A stretch of 60,494 nucleotides of DNA from an uncultured Kiritimatiellota bacterium (lineage in GTDB: Bacteria > Verrucomicrobiota > Kiritimatiellia > RFP12 > UBA1067). The translations under genes were made by a program, and so were the position numbers. The notes beneath the pieces are model-generated. The model ran no database searches and was not told the origin of the DNA. It saw nothing but the letters and a program-made list of their open reading frames with translations. Shown here piece by piece: positions 33,119 through 40,370 of the stretch (position 1 is the stretch's first letter; each line of letters starts with the position of its first letter). Where the stretch lies: positions 1 to 60,494 of the forward strand of contig CAKULV010000014.1 of NCBI GenBank assembly GCA_934667425.1, written 5' to 3'.

Positions 33119-33520
33119 TCAGTCGCGAATGACTTCAGTCTTGGCGAGACGGCTGAACGACTTCTCGCATGAGATGGTCGTTTCGTCGGCCGACTCGTAC
33201 CCCTCAATGATGAGGCGATCGACAAAGCCCGGACTTGCATGGCCGAGGCGAGGTGTCTCGAAAACATGCAGGGCCGTGGCGGACAGCGAGAATCCGTCAA
33301 CAGACCGTAAGCTGCCCAGTGTGGCGATGGCCTGGTCTTTTGTGAGCTCGTAATGCGTCTGCAATGCGTAATAGGCTTCGGAAAGCACGAGATCCGAAAT
33401 GCGAATCTTATGCCCGGAGTCGATGAGCGAGGCGAGTCGGTCATTGACTTTCTGGGCGAGTGCCTCGGGTTCGCCGACCAGAAGTCGTAGCAGGGCTGAC
33501 GTGTCGAGGCCGTAGTTCAT
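33119..33520 (-). CDS. PIN-domain protein, VapC-like toxin
   Basis: The 133-residue product has the PIN nuclease layout: N-terminal LDTSALLRLLVGEP with the first acidic residue, SDLVLSEAYYALQTHY with the conserved Glu, GFVDRLIIEGY with the third acidic residue, and TISCEKSFSRL, where the fourth acidic position is Glu instead of the usual Asp (TxDxxF). VapC toxins cleave specific RNAs, often tRNA, and are neutralised by the partner antitoxin. The ATG overlaps the upstream antitoxin stop as ATGA, the standard TA organisation. No transmembrane or extra domains. Confidence 0.82.
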   Translation of the reverse strand: MNYGLDTSALLRLLVGEPEALAQKVNDRLASLIDSGHKIRISDLVLSEAYYALQTHYELTKDQAIATLGSLRSVDGFSLSATALHVFETPRLGHASPGFVDRLIIEGYESADETTISCEKSFSRLAKTEVIRD

Positions 33521-33843
33521 GCGAACTTTCTCCTGTGTGCGACGGCGGCGAGTTCTTTTTTGTGTCCAGACAAGATGCTGGCGCGAATGTCATCCATTTC
33601 GTGTGACACGTTCTTGCGTGCGTATTTGGACGCGACGCCAAAGCAGCCCAAGCGTCGTCTGGTCGGTGGGGGCGTTGCGGCGAGATCGGAAACGAATGAC
33701 GGGGCCCGAGGCTTCCAATCTGGCGTTGCCAACCAGTCTCCATACAGCATGATCGTCACATGGCGGACGCTCAGACCGGCGCCAGCACTGCGTGACTTGA
33801 CGGCACGGTACATTGCATCAGGAATGTCTAAGGTTGTCTTCAT
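33517..33843 (-). CDS. Antitoxin of the VapBC-like pair, ribbon-helix-helix N-terminus
   Basis: The 108-residue product starts MKTTLDIPDAMYRAVKSRSA, a ribbon-helix-helix-like DNA-binding start found in VapB and related antitoxins, then a proline-rich middle and a C-terminal helical stretch (YARKNVSHEMDDIRASILSGHKKELAAV) that probably wraps the toxin. ATG 33843 is preferred over a start 12 codons upstream because the upstream one lies inside the promoter. Its -10 box sits seven bases before the ATG, and an 18-bp palindrome lies upstream of -35 as a possible operator for autoregulation. Confidence 0.75.
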   Translation of the reverse strand: MKTTLDIPDAMYRAVKSRSAGAGLSVRHVTIMLYGDWLATPDWKPRAPSFVSDLAATPPPTRRRLGCFGVASKYARKNVSHEMDDIRASILSGHKKELAAVAHRRKFA

Positions 33844-33850
33844 GCCGCGC

Positions 33851-33859
33851 AGTATACCA
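33851..33859 (-). promoter_or_regulatory. Extended -10 promoter of vapBC, placed for a leaderless start
   Basis: Minus-strand TGgTATACT occupies 33859-33851; a TTGTTG 17 bases further upstream may serve as -35. Seven bases separate the box from the ATG. Confidence 0.65.
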
Positions 33860-33883
33860 TATTCCCGTCTGTTCAACAATCAA

Positions 33884-33901
33884 ATGCCATAAATATGGCA
33901 T
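33884..33901. repeat. Perfect 18-bp inverted repeat upstream of vapBC
   Basis: ATGCCATA-AA-TATGGCAT, eight-base arms around AA. It lies about 30 bp upstream of the vapB -10 box, a suitable place for antitoxin or complex binding. The remaining 33902-34065 stretch shows no credible gene. Confidence 0.55.
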
Positions 33902-34065
33902 GGATACGACTCCTGATGGCTTGGCGCGGTGGGCGGATCATGAGAATTTTGGCAAGCGAAAATGTTAAATCGACGGGCGGTTTTGCCATTCACATCTCGC
34001 AACGGATTTTGTACCCTACACACATTCACAAAGTTCGACCGATGCGGAAATATCGGGAAGCCATC

Positions 34066-34093
34066 TTGACAGTCGCTAAATAAATGCTATATT
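34066..34093 (+). promoter_or_regulatory. Promoter of the rubrerythrin-PerR operon
   Basis: TTGACA (34066-34071), 16-base spacer, TATATT (34088-34093) preceded by TGc: the combination of a consensus -35 and an extended -10 suggests strong expression. Confidence 0.78.
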
Positions 34094-34131
34094 TACTTGC
34101 ATTCAACCAACAAAAAGAAAGGCGAAAAGTT

Positions 34132-34689
34132 ATGGCTACAACAAAGTGGGTGTGCCCCGTTTGCGGTTATGTGCATGAGGGCGACACGCCGCCGGAGAAG
34201 TGTCCACAGTGCGGCGTTCCCGGTTCGAAATTCAAGAAACAGGAGGAAGGCCTCAATTTCCTATGCGAGCACCATGTCGGTGATGGCATCGTTGAAGATG
34301 CGGAGGTTACGCAGGGTCTCAAGGATCATTTCCACGGCGAATGCACAGAGGTCGGAATGTACCTTGCGATGTCCCGCCAGGCGGATCGTGAGGGGTATCC
34401 CGAGGTCGCGGAGGCGTACAAGCGCATTGCGTTCGAGGAGGCGGAACACGCCGCCAAGTTCGCGGAACTCCTCGGCAAGACGATCGACATCGTGACGGAT
34501 TCCACGAAGGTCAACCTTCAGCGTCGCGCCGATGCCGAATGCGGCGCAACGGCAGGCAAGCTTGCCATAGCCAAGCGCGCGAAGGAGCTTGGCTACGACG
34601 CGATCCACGATACGGTGCACGAGATGGCCAAGGATGAGGCGCGCCACGGCAGGGCCTTCCAGGGTCTGCTGTCCCGCTACTTCAAGTAA
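34132..34689 (+). CDS. Reverse rubrerythrin (N-terminal rubredoxin, C-terminal ferritin-like diiron domain)
   Basis: Rubrerythrins reduce hydrogen peroxide (and in some cases oxygen) in anaerobes. In this 185-residue protein the rubredoxin domain comes first, with Cys8-x2-Cys11 and Cys24-x2-Cys27 (CPVCGYVHEG ... CPQC), followed by the four-helix diiron domain with HFHGECTEVGMYLAMSRQAD, AFEEAEHAAKFAELLG, ADAECGATAGKLAIAK and AKDEARHGRAFQGLLSRYF. This order is the reverse of classical rubrerythrin and is typical of strict anaerobes such as clostridia. The shorter start at 34132 has GAAAGGCGAAAAG upstream. A PerR-type regulator follows 10 bases later, which fits peroxide-controlled expression. 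Confidence 0.92.
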   Translation: MATTKWVCPVCGYVHEGDTPPEKCPQCGVPGSKFKKQEEGLNFLCEHHVGDGIVEDAEVTQGLKDHFHGECTEVGMYLAMSRQADREGYPEVAEAYKRIAFEEAEHAAKFAELLGKTIDIVTDSTKVNLQRRADAECGATAGKLAIAKRAKELGYDAIHDTVHEMAKDEARHGRAFQGLLSRYFK

Positions 34690-34699
34690 TCTGGTCGCG

Positions 34700-35125
34700 A
34701 TGGCTTCGGTCAGGGATATGGACCCGGATGCATTCCCGGCATTCTGCCGGGAACACGGGTTCAAGTGCACGGCGCAGCGGCTGGCGGTCTTCGCCTCCGT
34801 TCGCGCCGCAACGGGGCATCCCTCGGTTGACGAGGTGTGGGGAGCCGTCAGGAGGAACATCCAGACGATCACTCGCGAATCCGTCTACCGCATCCTGAAC
34901 GAATTTGCCGAAGTCGGCCTCGTTGGCCGGCTGGACTCGCTTGCGTCCGCAAGGTACGATACCAACGCGAGTCCGCACACGCATTTCATCTGCGAGCGCT
35001 GTGGAAAGATAATCGACTACCCGATGCCGAATGGCATCCCCATGCCCGAGGGCATCGCCGGCACGAGCCGCCACCTTGAGCTTCGCATCACCGGCGTGTG
35101 CGGGGAATGTCTAAATAGGCCCTGA
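34700..35125 (+). CDS. Fur-family regulator, probably PerR
   Basis: The 141-residue product has the Fur winged helix (FKCTAQRLAVFASVRAATGHPSVDEVWGAVRRNIQTITRESVYRILNEFAEVGLV) and the C-terminal metal-binding half with PHTHFICERCGKIIDY (Cys-x2-Cys) and TGVCGECL (second Cys-x2-Cys), the structural zinc site of PerR and Fur. Co-transcription with rubrerythrin (10-base gap) points to a peroxide sensor controlling its own peroxidase, rather than iron uptake. ATG 34700 fits the family's length. Confidence 0.85.
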   Translation: MASVRDMDPDAFPAFCREHGFKCTAQRLAVFASVRAATGHPSVDEVWGAVRRNIQTITRESVYRILNEFAEVGLVGRLDSLASARYDTNASPHTHFICERCGKIIDYPMPNGIPMPEGIAGTSRHLELRITGVCGECLNRP

Positions 35126-35146
35126 TGTAATTGGCCGGCTGAAGTG

Positions 35147-35155
35147 TGGTATAAT
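35147..35155 (+). promoter_or_regulatory. Extended -10 promoter of polA, nearly leaderless
   Basis: TGgTATAAT at 35147-35155; ten bases to the ATG at 35166. Predicted leader 0-4 bases. No Shine-Dalgarno. Confidence 0.7.
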
Positions 35156-35165
35156 CGGCGGCATT

Positions 35166-37973
35166 ATGAGAACGCTGTGCGTCATTGATCTGATGCCCTT
35201 CCTGTACCGGGGCCACTTCGTGTTTCTGAACAGGCCGCGCATGACATATTCGGGGATAAACACCTCGGCTCTCCTTGGCTTCGTGAACGGGATGATGGCG
35301 GTGCTGAAGGAGCTGTCGCCCACCCATGTCGTGCTTGCCATGGATCCGGAAGGCAAGACATTCCGCCATGAGGCCTATCCGATGTACAAGGCCCGCAGGG
35401 AGAAGATGCCGGAGGATCTTGCGGCGAACATCCCGTATTCGTTTGAGGTTGCGGACGCACTGAACGTCAAGGTCCTGCGCAAGCCGGGGTTCGAGGCGGA
35501 CGACATAATCGGGACTCTTGCGGTGCGCGCGGCCGCAGATGGCTTCGACAACGTATACGTGGTCACTCCCGACAAGGATGCCGCCCAGCTTGTCACCGAC
35601 AGGATCCGCCTGTTCCGTCCGGGCAAGGGCTCGGCCCCGTCGGAGATATTGGGCGAGGCGCAGGTGAAGGAGCACTGGGGGCTTTCCTCTCCAAGGCAGA
35701 TGATCGACTATCTTGCCCTCGCCGGAGACACGGCGGACAACATATCGGGCGTGAAGGGCATCGGGGAGAAGTCCGCATCGCAGCTACTCCGGGACTGGGG
35801 GTCGATAGACGCGATCATCGCCCACGCATGCGAGATACCCGGATCCGTAGGCGAGAAGATCCGCGCAGGGGTGGAGGATGCGAAGATGTCGAAGTTCCTC
35901 ACCACAATCCGCACCGACGTGCCGATAGACGTTGACTGGGATTCGTGCCGCCTCGTCTCGCCAGACGTGGACAAGCTTACTGCGGTGTGCGTGAAGTATG
36001 AGCTGTACAACCTTGCCAAGAGGTTCGGCATATACCTTTCGCCTGTCAATGTGCGCGCGGAGAAGCCGTCCGCGGGGAAGGCGGAGACGGAGGCGGCGAC
36101 GCTGCTTACCATCCGCGATGTGCCGCACCGGTATGATCTCGTGACGACTGTCGAAGAGGCGCGTGACCTCGCGAAGATCCTTGAGGCCTCGCCGCGTGTG
36201 GCGTTCGATACCGAGACTACCGGCATGGATGCGCGCACCGCCGACATCGTAGGGATGAGCTTTGCCACGGAACCCGGTCGCGCCTGGTACGTGTCCATGC
36301 CACGCGACGGGGCTTTGTCATCCACGGACGACCTCTTTTCGTTTTCGCCATCTGCGGCCGTTCGGGCAGCCGACATGGTGCAGGCGTTCGCCGCCGTGTT
36401 CGCCGATCCGTCGAAGACGCTCATTGCGCAGAACGCCAAGTTCGACATTACGCTGCTGAAAAGGTACGGCATACGCTTCGGATCGGTTGTGCACGATACG
36501 ATGCTCGAGCATTATGTGCTGGATGCCGCCGCGAGGCATGGCATGGACGTGATGTCGAGGGAATTGCTGGGCTACGCGCCGATCCCGATAGAGAGCCTGA
36601 TAGGCATGAAGGAGCGCGGTAGGCCCCAGAAGAACATGAGGGACATCCCCCCGGAAATGGTGAAGGACTACGCGGCGGAAGATGCGGACGTTGCCCTGCG
36701 GCTAGAGGATGTGCTGCGTCCGAAGGTGAAGGAGGCCGGACTCCTCAAGGTTCTCGAGGAGAGCGAGGAGCCTCTTGTGGACATCCTTTCGGACATGGAA
36801 CTGACGGGGGTCAAGATAGACGTCTCGGCGCTGCGGGCCTACGGAGTCTCGCTTGACAGGGAGATACAGGGGCTCGTTAAGTCTATCATGGCGTATGGCG
36901 ATCCCGGGATGAACGTGGATTCGCCGAAGCAGATCGGCGAGCTGCTGTTCGACAAGCTCAAGCTCGACCCCGCAGGAGTGAAGCGCACGACGAAGGGACA
37001 TTGGTCCACGGATGAGAAGACCCTCCAGGGCGTGATAGGGCTGCATCCCGTCGTCTTCGACATCCTTGAATACCGTGCGTGCTCCAAGCTGAAGTCCACA
37101 TACGTCGAGAAGCTGCCGCAGTTCATCGACCCTTCCGACGGGCGGGTGCATACGACATTCGCGCAGTCGCTCACCGAGACCGGCAGGCTTTCGTCAAGTT
37201 CCCCGAACCTGCAGAACATCCCTGTGCGTACCGAACGCGGCAAGAACATCCGGGCCGCAGTTGTCCCGCGAGACGCCGACCACATGCTCGTTTCCGCCGA
37301 CTATTCCCAGATAGAGCTTCGGCTCATGGCGGCCATGAGCGGGGACGAGGCAATGAAGGATGCGTTCAGCCGCGGCGAGGACATCCACCGGGATACGGCG
37401 GCGCGCGTCTTTGGCGTCAGGCCGGAGGACGTCACGCCTGAACAGCGCTCGAAGTGCAAGATGGTGAATTTCGGGATCATATACGGCATATCGGCATTCG
37501 GGCTCGCCCAGAGGCTGAAGGTCACGCGCACGGAGGCTGCCGAACTCATCGACACGTACTTCAGGCTGTATCCGTCGGTGCGGCGGTACATGGACGAGGC
37601 CATCGCGAAGGCCCGCAAGACCGAGTACGCGGAGACGCTTCTTGGCCGTCGCCGTACGCTTCGGGACATCAATTCGAGGAACGCGACGGCGCGGATGGCC
37701 GCCGAGCGCGACGCCATAAACACCCCGGTGCAGGGAACCGCTGCGGACATGATCAAGCTTGCCATGGTGCGTGTCGCAACGGCGATGAGGAATGCGGGCC
37801 TGAAGGCGAAGATGGTGCTTCAGATACACGATGAACTCCTTTTCGACGTGCCAAAGGCCGAGGTGGATCAGGTCGTGGAGATAGCGAGGCGAGAGATGGC
37901 TGGCGCCCTGGACGTAGGCGTGCCAATCGAAGTCACCGTAGGCGTAGGACGAAATTGGCTTGAGGCCCATTGA
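35166..37973 (+). CDS. polA: DNA polymerase I
   Basis: PolA fills gaps in repair and removes RNA primers. The 935-residue product has all three modules: 5'-3' exonuclease (1-290; FEADDIIGTLA, LAGDTADNISGVKGIGEKSA), 3'-5' exonuclease with intact VAFDTETTGMD near residue 347 and a matching EDADVALRLEDVL, and polymerase domain with TETGRLSSSSPNLQNIPVRTERGKN, DYSQIELR (Asp712), the O-helix segment RSKCKMVNFGIIYGISAFGLAQ and QIHDELLFD (Asp889). Proofreading therefore appears active. It is downstream of the PerR gene but has its own extended -10 promoter. Confidence 0.96.
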   Translation: MRTLCVIDLMPFLYRGHFVFLNRPRMTYSGINTSALLGFVNGMMAVLKELSPTHVVLAMDPEGKTFRHEAYPMYKARREKMPEDLAANIPYSFEVADALNVKVLRKPGFEADDIIGTLAVRAAADGFDNVYVVTPDKDAAQLVTDRIRLFRPGKGSAPSEILGEAQVKEHWGLSSPRQMIDYLALAGDTADNISGVKGIGEKSASQLLRDWGSIDAIIAHACEIPGSVGEKIRAGVEDAKMSKFLTTIRTDVPIDVDWDSCRLVSPDVDKLTAVCVKYELYNLAKRFGIYLSPVNVRAEKPSAGKAETEAATLLTIRDVPHRYDLVTTVEEARDLAKILEASPRVAFDTETTGMDARTADIVGMSFATEPGRAWYVSMPRDGALSSTDDLFSFSPSAAVRAADMVQAFAAVFADPSKTLIAQNAKFDITLLKRYGIRFGSVVHDTMLEHYVLDAAARHGMDVMSRELLGYAPIPIESLIGMKERGRPQKNMRDIPPEMVKDYAAEDADVALRLEDVLRPKVKEAGLLKVLEESEEPLVDILSDMELTGVKIDVSALRAYGVSLDREIQGLVKSIMAYGDPGMNVDSPKQIGELLFDKLKLDPAGVKRTTKGHWSTDEKTLQGVIGLHPVVFDILEYRACSKLKSTYVEKLPQFIDPSDGRVHTTFAQSLTETGRLSSSSPNLQNIPVRTERGKNIRAAVVPRDADHMLVSADYSQIELRLMAAMSGDEAMKDAFSRGEDIHRDTAARVFGVRPEDVTPEQRSKCKMVNFGIIYGISAFGLAQRLKVTRTEAAELIDTYFRLYPSVRRYMDEAIAKARKTEYAETLLGRRRTLRDINSRNATARMAAERDAINTPVQGTAADMIKLAMVRVATAMRNAGLKAKMVLQIHDELLFDVPKAEVDQVVEIARREMAGALDVGVPIEVTVGVGRNWLEAH

Positions 37974-37987
37974 GTTGAGATCAAAAG

Positions 37988-38016
37988 TTGATTGTGGACT
38001 GTGGATTTGATACAAT
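37988..38016 (+). promoter_or_regulatory. Promoter of the discoidin-like gene
   Basis: TTGATT (37988-37993), 17-base spacer, TACAAT (38011-38016) with TGa before it. Confidence 0.65.
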
Positions 38017-38049
38017 CACACGCGTTTTTTTACGAAAGGTAGCATAGTA

Positions 38050-38703
38050 ATGAAAAAGCTTATCGCATTTGCGCTGGCGGCCTTCACCGCGGGCCTGTTT
38101 GCCGAGGAGAAGGTTGCCATAAAGTTCGTCCTGCCGCCGCCCCACTCCAGCGGAACGCCGAAGGAGATCAAGAGCGACAACCTTGAGCCTGATCCCGGCC
38201 CCGGCAAGCTTCGCGCCCCCATCATGGTTCCGGCTGGATACGATGTTAAGCTCACCACGGAAGACACCCCGGTCACCACGTCGGAGGAATCCGTCACGGG
38301 CGACAACGAGTATGTTGTCGATGGCGACAAGACGCCCGATGCGACCTGCATGCTCCAGCTTCCGGGCGGTCTGCAGTGGATACAGCTTGACCTTGGCGCG
38401 GAGAAGACTGTATCGGCGGTTTGCGTGTGGCACGATCAGGGTGACGACCGCGTCTACAAGGATGTTGTCGTGCAGCTCTCCAACGACGAGAAGTTCGAGA
38501 ACGGCGTCACCACGATCTTCAACAACGACCACGACAACTCGTCCAAGCTCGGCAAGGGGGCCGACAAGGAGTACCGCGAGAGGAACGACGGCCGTCCGAT
38601 CGACGGCAAGCTTACCAAGGCCCGCTACGTGCGGTGCTACTCAAACGGGTCTTCGTCCGAGCCGGTCAACAACTACATCGAGATCGAAGTCTTCGGCAAG
38701 TGA
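38050..38703 (+). CDS. Secreted discoidin (F5/8 type C)-like protein
   Basis: The 217-residue product has a short signal peptide (MKKLIAFALAAFTAGLFA). After a linker of about 60 residues comes a single jelly-roll module: QWIQLDLGAEKTVSAVCVWHD, VVVQLSNDEKFENGVTTIFNND, ARYVRCYSNGSSSEPVNNYIEIEVFG, which is the pattern of F5/8 type C domains that bind glycans or membranes. No catalytic domain is present. GAAAGGTAG lies before the start. Its TGA overlaps the GTG start of the next gene. A periplasmic or surface glycan-binding role is inferred. Confidence 0.75.
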   Translation: MKKLIAFALAAFTAGLFAEEKVAIKFVLPPPHSSGTPKEIKSDNLEPDPGPGKLRAPIMVPAGYDVKLTTEDTPVTTSEESVTGDNEYVVDGDKTPDATCMLQLPGGLQWIQLDLGAEKTVSAVCVWHDQGDDRVYKDVVVQLSNDEKFENGVTTIFNNDHDNSSKLGKGADKEYRERNDGRPIDGKLTKARYVRCYSNGSSSEPVNNYIEIEVFGK

Positions 38704-39374
38704 GTGTCGCTTCGATAGCAATGGAGTTTTGCGGACGCGGCGGCAAGCGATTGCGGCCGCGTCTTTGCAGGGCGGTGTTTGAGTCGGCGTCCCGCGGCGC
38801 TTCTGCATCTGCCGTGGACGGACTTTGCGAGGCGTTGGAATGCTTCCACAAGGCCTCCCTCATCCATGACGACATCCAGGACTGCGAGGAGATGCGGTAT
38901 GGGCATCCGACGGTCTGGAAGGAGCATGGAGTCGCGCTCGCCATTGCGGCAGGGGATTGGCTTGTCGCTCGCGGGTACGGGCTGATAGCGCGGCAGGATC
39001 CTGGAGATGCGCTCGCAATGATCAGGGAGACGGTGCGCTCCCACAAGGCGCTCTGCGAAGGGCAGGGCGATGACCTGGAGGTTTCGGGGCTGCGCACGGT
39101 GCCGCAGGGCCGCTCGCGTGACGAATATGTTTCCGTGTGCGAACGGAAGACCGGCGAGCCTTTCGCGCTCGCTGCGGCGCTTGGCGCCATTGCGGCAGGG
39201 GCCGATCCGGCGCCGTACCGCAGGTACGGGCTTGACTTCGGTGTGCTGTTCCAGGTGCGTGACGACGTCGCCGACGGCGAGGCGCCGGATTGCGCGGAGA
39301 AGATCGCCGGTGAGTTTGCTTCACGACTGTCGGAATCGGATGTGTCGAAAGGGCTTGGCGCCTGGTATGCGTGA
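38700..39374 (+). CDS. Short polyprenyl (isoprenyl diphosphate) synthase
   Basis: Trans-prenyl synthases condense IPP with allylic diphosphates. The 224-residue product has GGKRLRPRLCRAVFE, the first aspartate-rich motif LIHDDIQD, KTGEPFALAAALGAIAAGA and the second motif FQVRDDVADGE. It is much shorter than typical family members (about 290-330 residues): both the first helix and the C-terminal region after the second motif are reduced. The GTG at 38700 makes a GTGA overlap with the preceding stop; ATG 38721 is an alternative. The chain length of the product cannot be told; residues before the first DDxxD (ECFHKASLIHDD) do not include obvious bulky blocks. Co-transcribed with the PP-loop gene. 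Confidence 0.82.
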   Translation: MSVASIAMEFCGRGGKRLRPRLCRAVFESASRGASASAVDGLCEALECFHKASLIHDDIQDCEEMRYGHPTVWKEHGVALAIAAGDWLVARGYGLIARQDPGDALAMIRETVRSHKALCEGQGDDLEVSGLRTVPQGRSRDEYVSVCERKTGEPFALAAALGAIAAGADPAPYRRYGLDFGVLFQVRDDVADGEAPDCAEKIAGEFASRLSESDVSKGLGAWYA

Positions 39375-39401
39375 TTTGCCGCAGGACAAGGGAGATAGAC
39401 G

Positions 39402-40361
39402 ATGGGCGCAAAGGGATTGAGCTTGCTGAGCGGAGGATTGGATAGCCAGCTTGCGGTGAAGGTTCTTCAGGATGCAGGCGCGGAAGTGGAGTGCGTGTGC
39501 TTCGAGACTCCGTTCTTTTCTGCGGATTCCGCCCGCCGCGCCGCCGCCGCGCTTGGCGTGAGGCTGCATGTCGTCGACTTTACCGATGACGAATGCAGGC
39601 TCATCGAGAACCCACCGCACGGATTTGGCGGAGCCATGAACCCCTGCATAGATTGCCATGCCACAATGATACGCAGGGCTGGGGAAATGATGGCGTCGTT
39701 GGGCTATGACTTTGTGGCGACGGGCGAGGTCTTGAATCAAAGGCCGATGAGTCAGAACCGCCAGTCGCTCGGCGTGGTGGAGAGGACGAGCGGTCTGGCC
39801 GGCCGGCTGTTGCGTCCGCTCTGTGCGCAGCTTCTCGTGCCGACTATTCCGGAGGCCGAAGGGAAGATAGACAGGACGAAACTGCTGGGGCTGTCCGGAC
39901 GACGCAGGGAGCCGCAGTTCGAGCTTGCAAGGAAGTATGGCGTGGTTGACTATCCATCGCCGGCGGGCGGATGCAAATTGACGGAAAAGGGTTTTGGACA
40001 TCGCCTGAGGGATCTTCTGGAGCACGAGGGTCTTGGCAATCGCAGGCTCGTGGAGCTGTTGCCCATCGCGCGGCGCTTCCGCTTTGAGGATGGAAACGGC
40101 GTGATACTTGGCCGCGATTCGCGGGAGAACGCGATTCTGAAGGGATGCGCCGACCTTGGCGCCATTGTCTACACCGTGAACTGTCCGGGACCTACCGCCC
40201 TTGTCCCCGGCAAGCCTTCCGAAGAAGCCCTTCAGCGGACATCTGCGCTTGTGGCGGCATGGTCCAGGCACGACCAGCTGCAGGAACGCGTGAAGACCAA
40301 TATTGGTGATGTGGAGCCGCCGTATGACAGAGGCCGATTCGTGTCGCGGCAGATATTTTAG
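39402..40361 (+). CDS. PP-loop ATPase, probable tRNA thiolation-type enzyme
   Basis: The 319-residue product begins GLSLLSGGLDSQLAVKVLQDAGAEV, an ATP-pyrophosphatase loop (SGGxDS), and continues with CVCFETPFFSADSARRAAAALGV, NPCIDCHATMIRRAGEMMASLGYDFVATGEVLNQRPMSQ and PAGGCKLTE. These are features of proteins related to ThiI and MnmA that activate a tRNA base by adenylation and use cysteines for sulfur transfer; Cys-x2-Cys (CIDC) and the later Cys in GGCKL are candidate catalytic residues. There is no THUMP domain as in ThiI, and the C-terminal third is unassigned. AGGGAG before the ATG. Confidence 0.7.
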   Translation: MGAKGLSLLSGGLDSQLAVKVLQDAGAEVECVCFETPFFSADSARRAAAALGVRLHVVDFTDDECRLIENPPHGFGGAMNPCIDCHATMIRRAGEMMASLGYDFVATGEVLNQRPMSQNRQSLGVVERTSGLAGRLLRPLCAQLLVPTIPEAEGKIDRTKLLGLSGRRREPQFELARKYGVVDYPSPAGGCKLTEKGFGHRLRDLLEHEGLGNRRLVELLPIARRFRFEDGNGVILGRDSRENAILKGCADLGAIVYTVNCPGPTALVPGKPSEEALQRTSALVAAWSRHDQLQERVKTNIGDVEPPYDRGRFVSRQIF

Positions 40362-40370
40362 GTTTTCATC

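Noticed and set aside
33895..34083. 62-codon ORF between vapBC and rubrerythrin
   Set aside because: No ribosome-binding site, no family resemblance, and it overlaps the palindrome and the rubrerythrin promoter.
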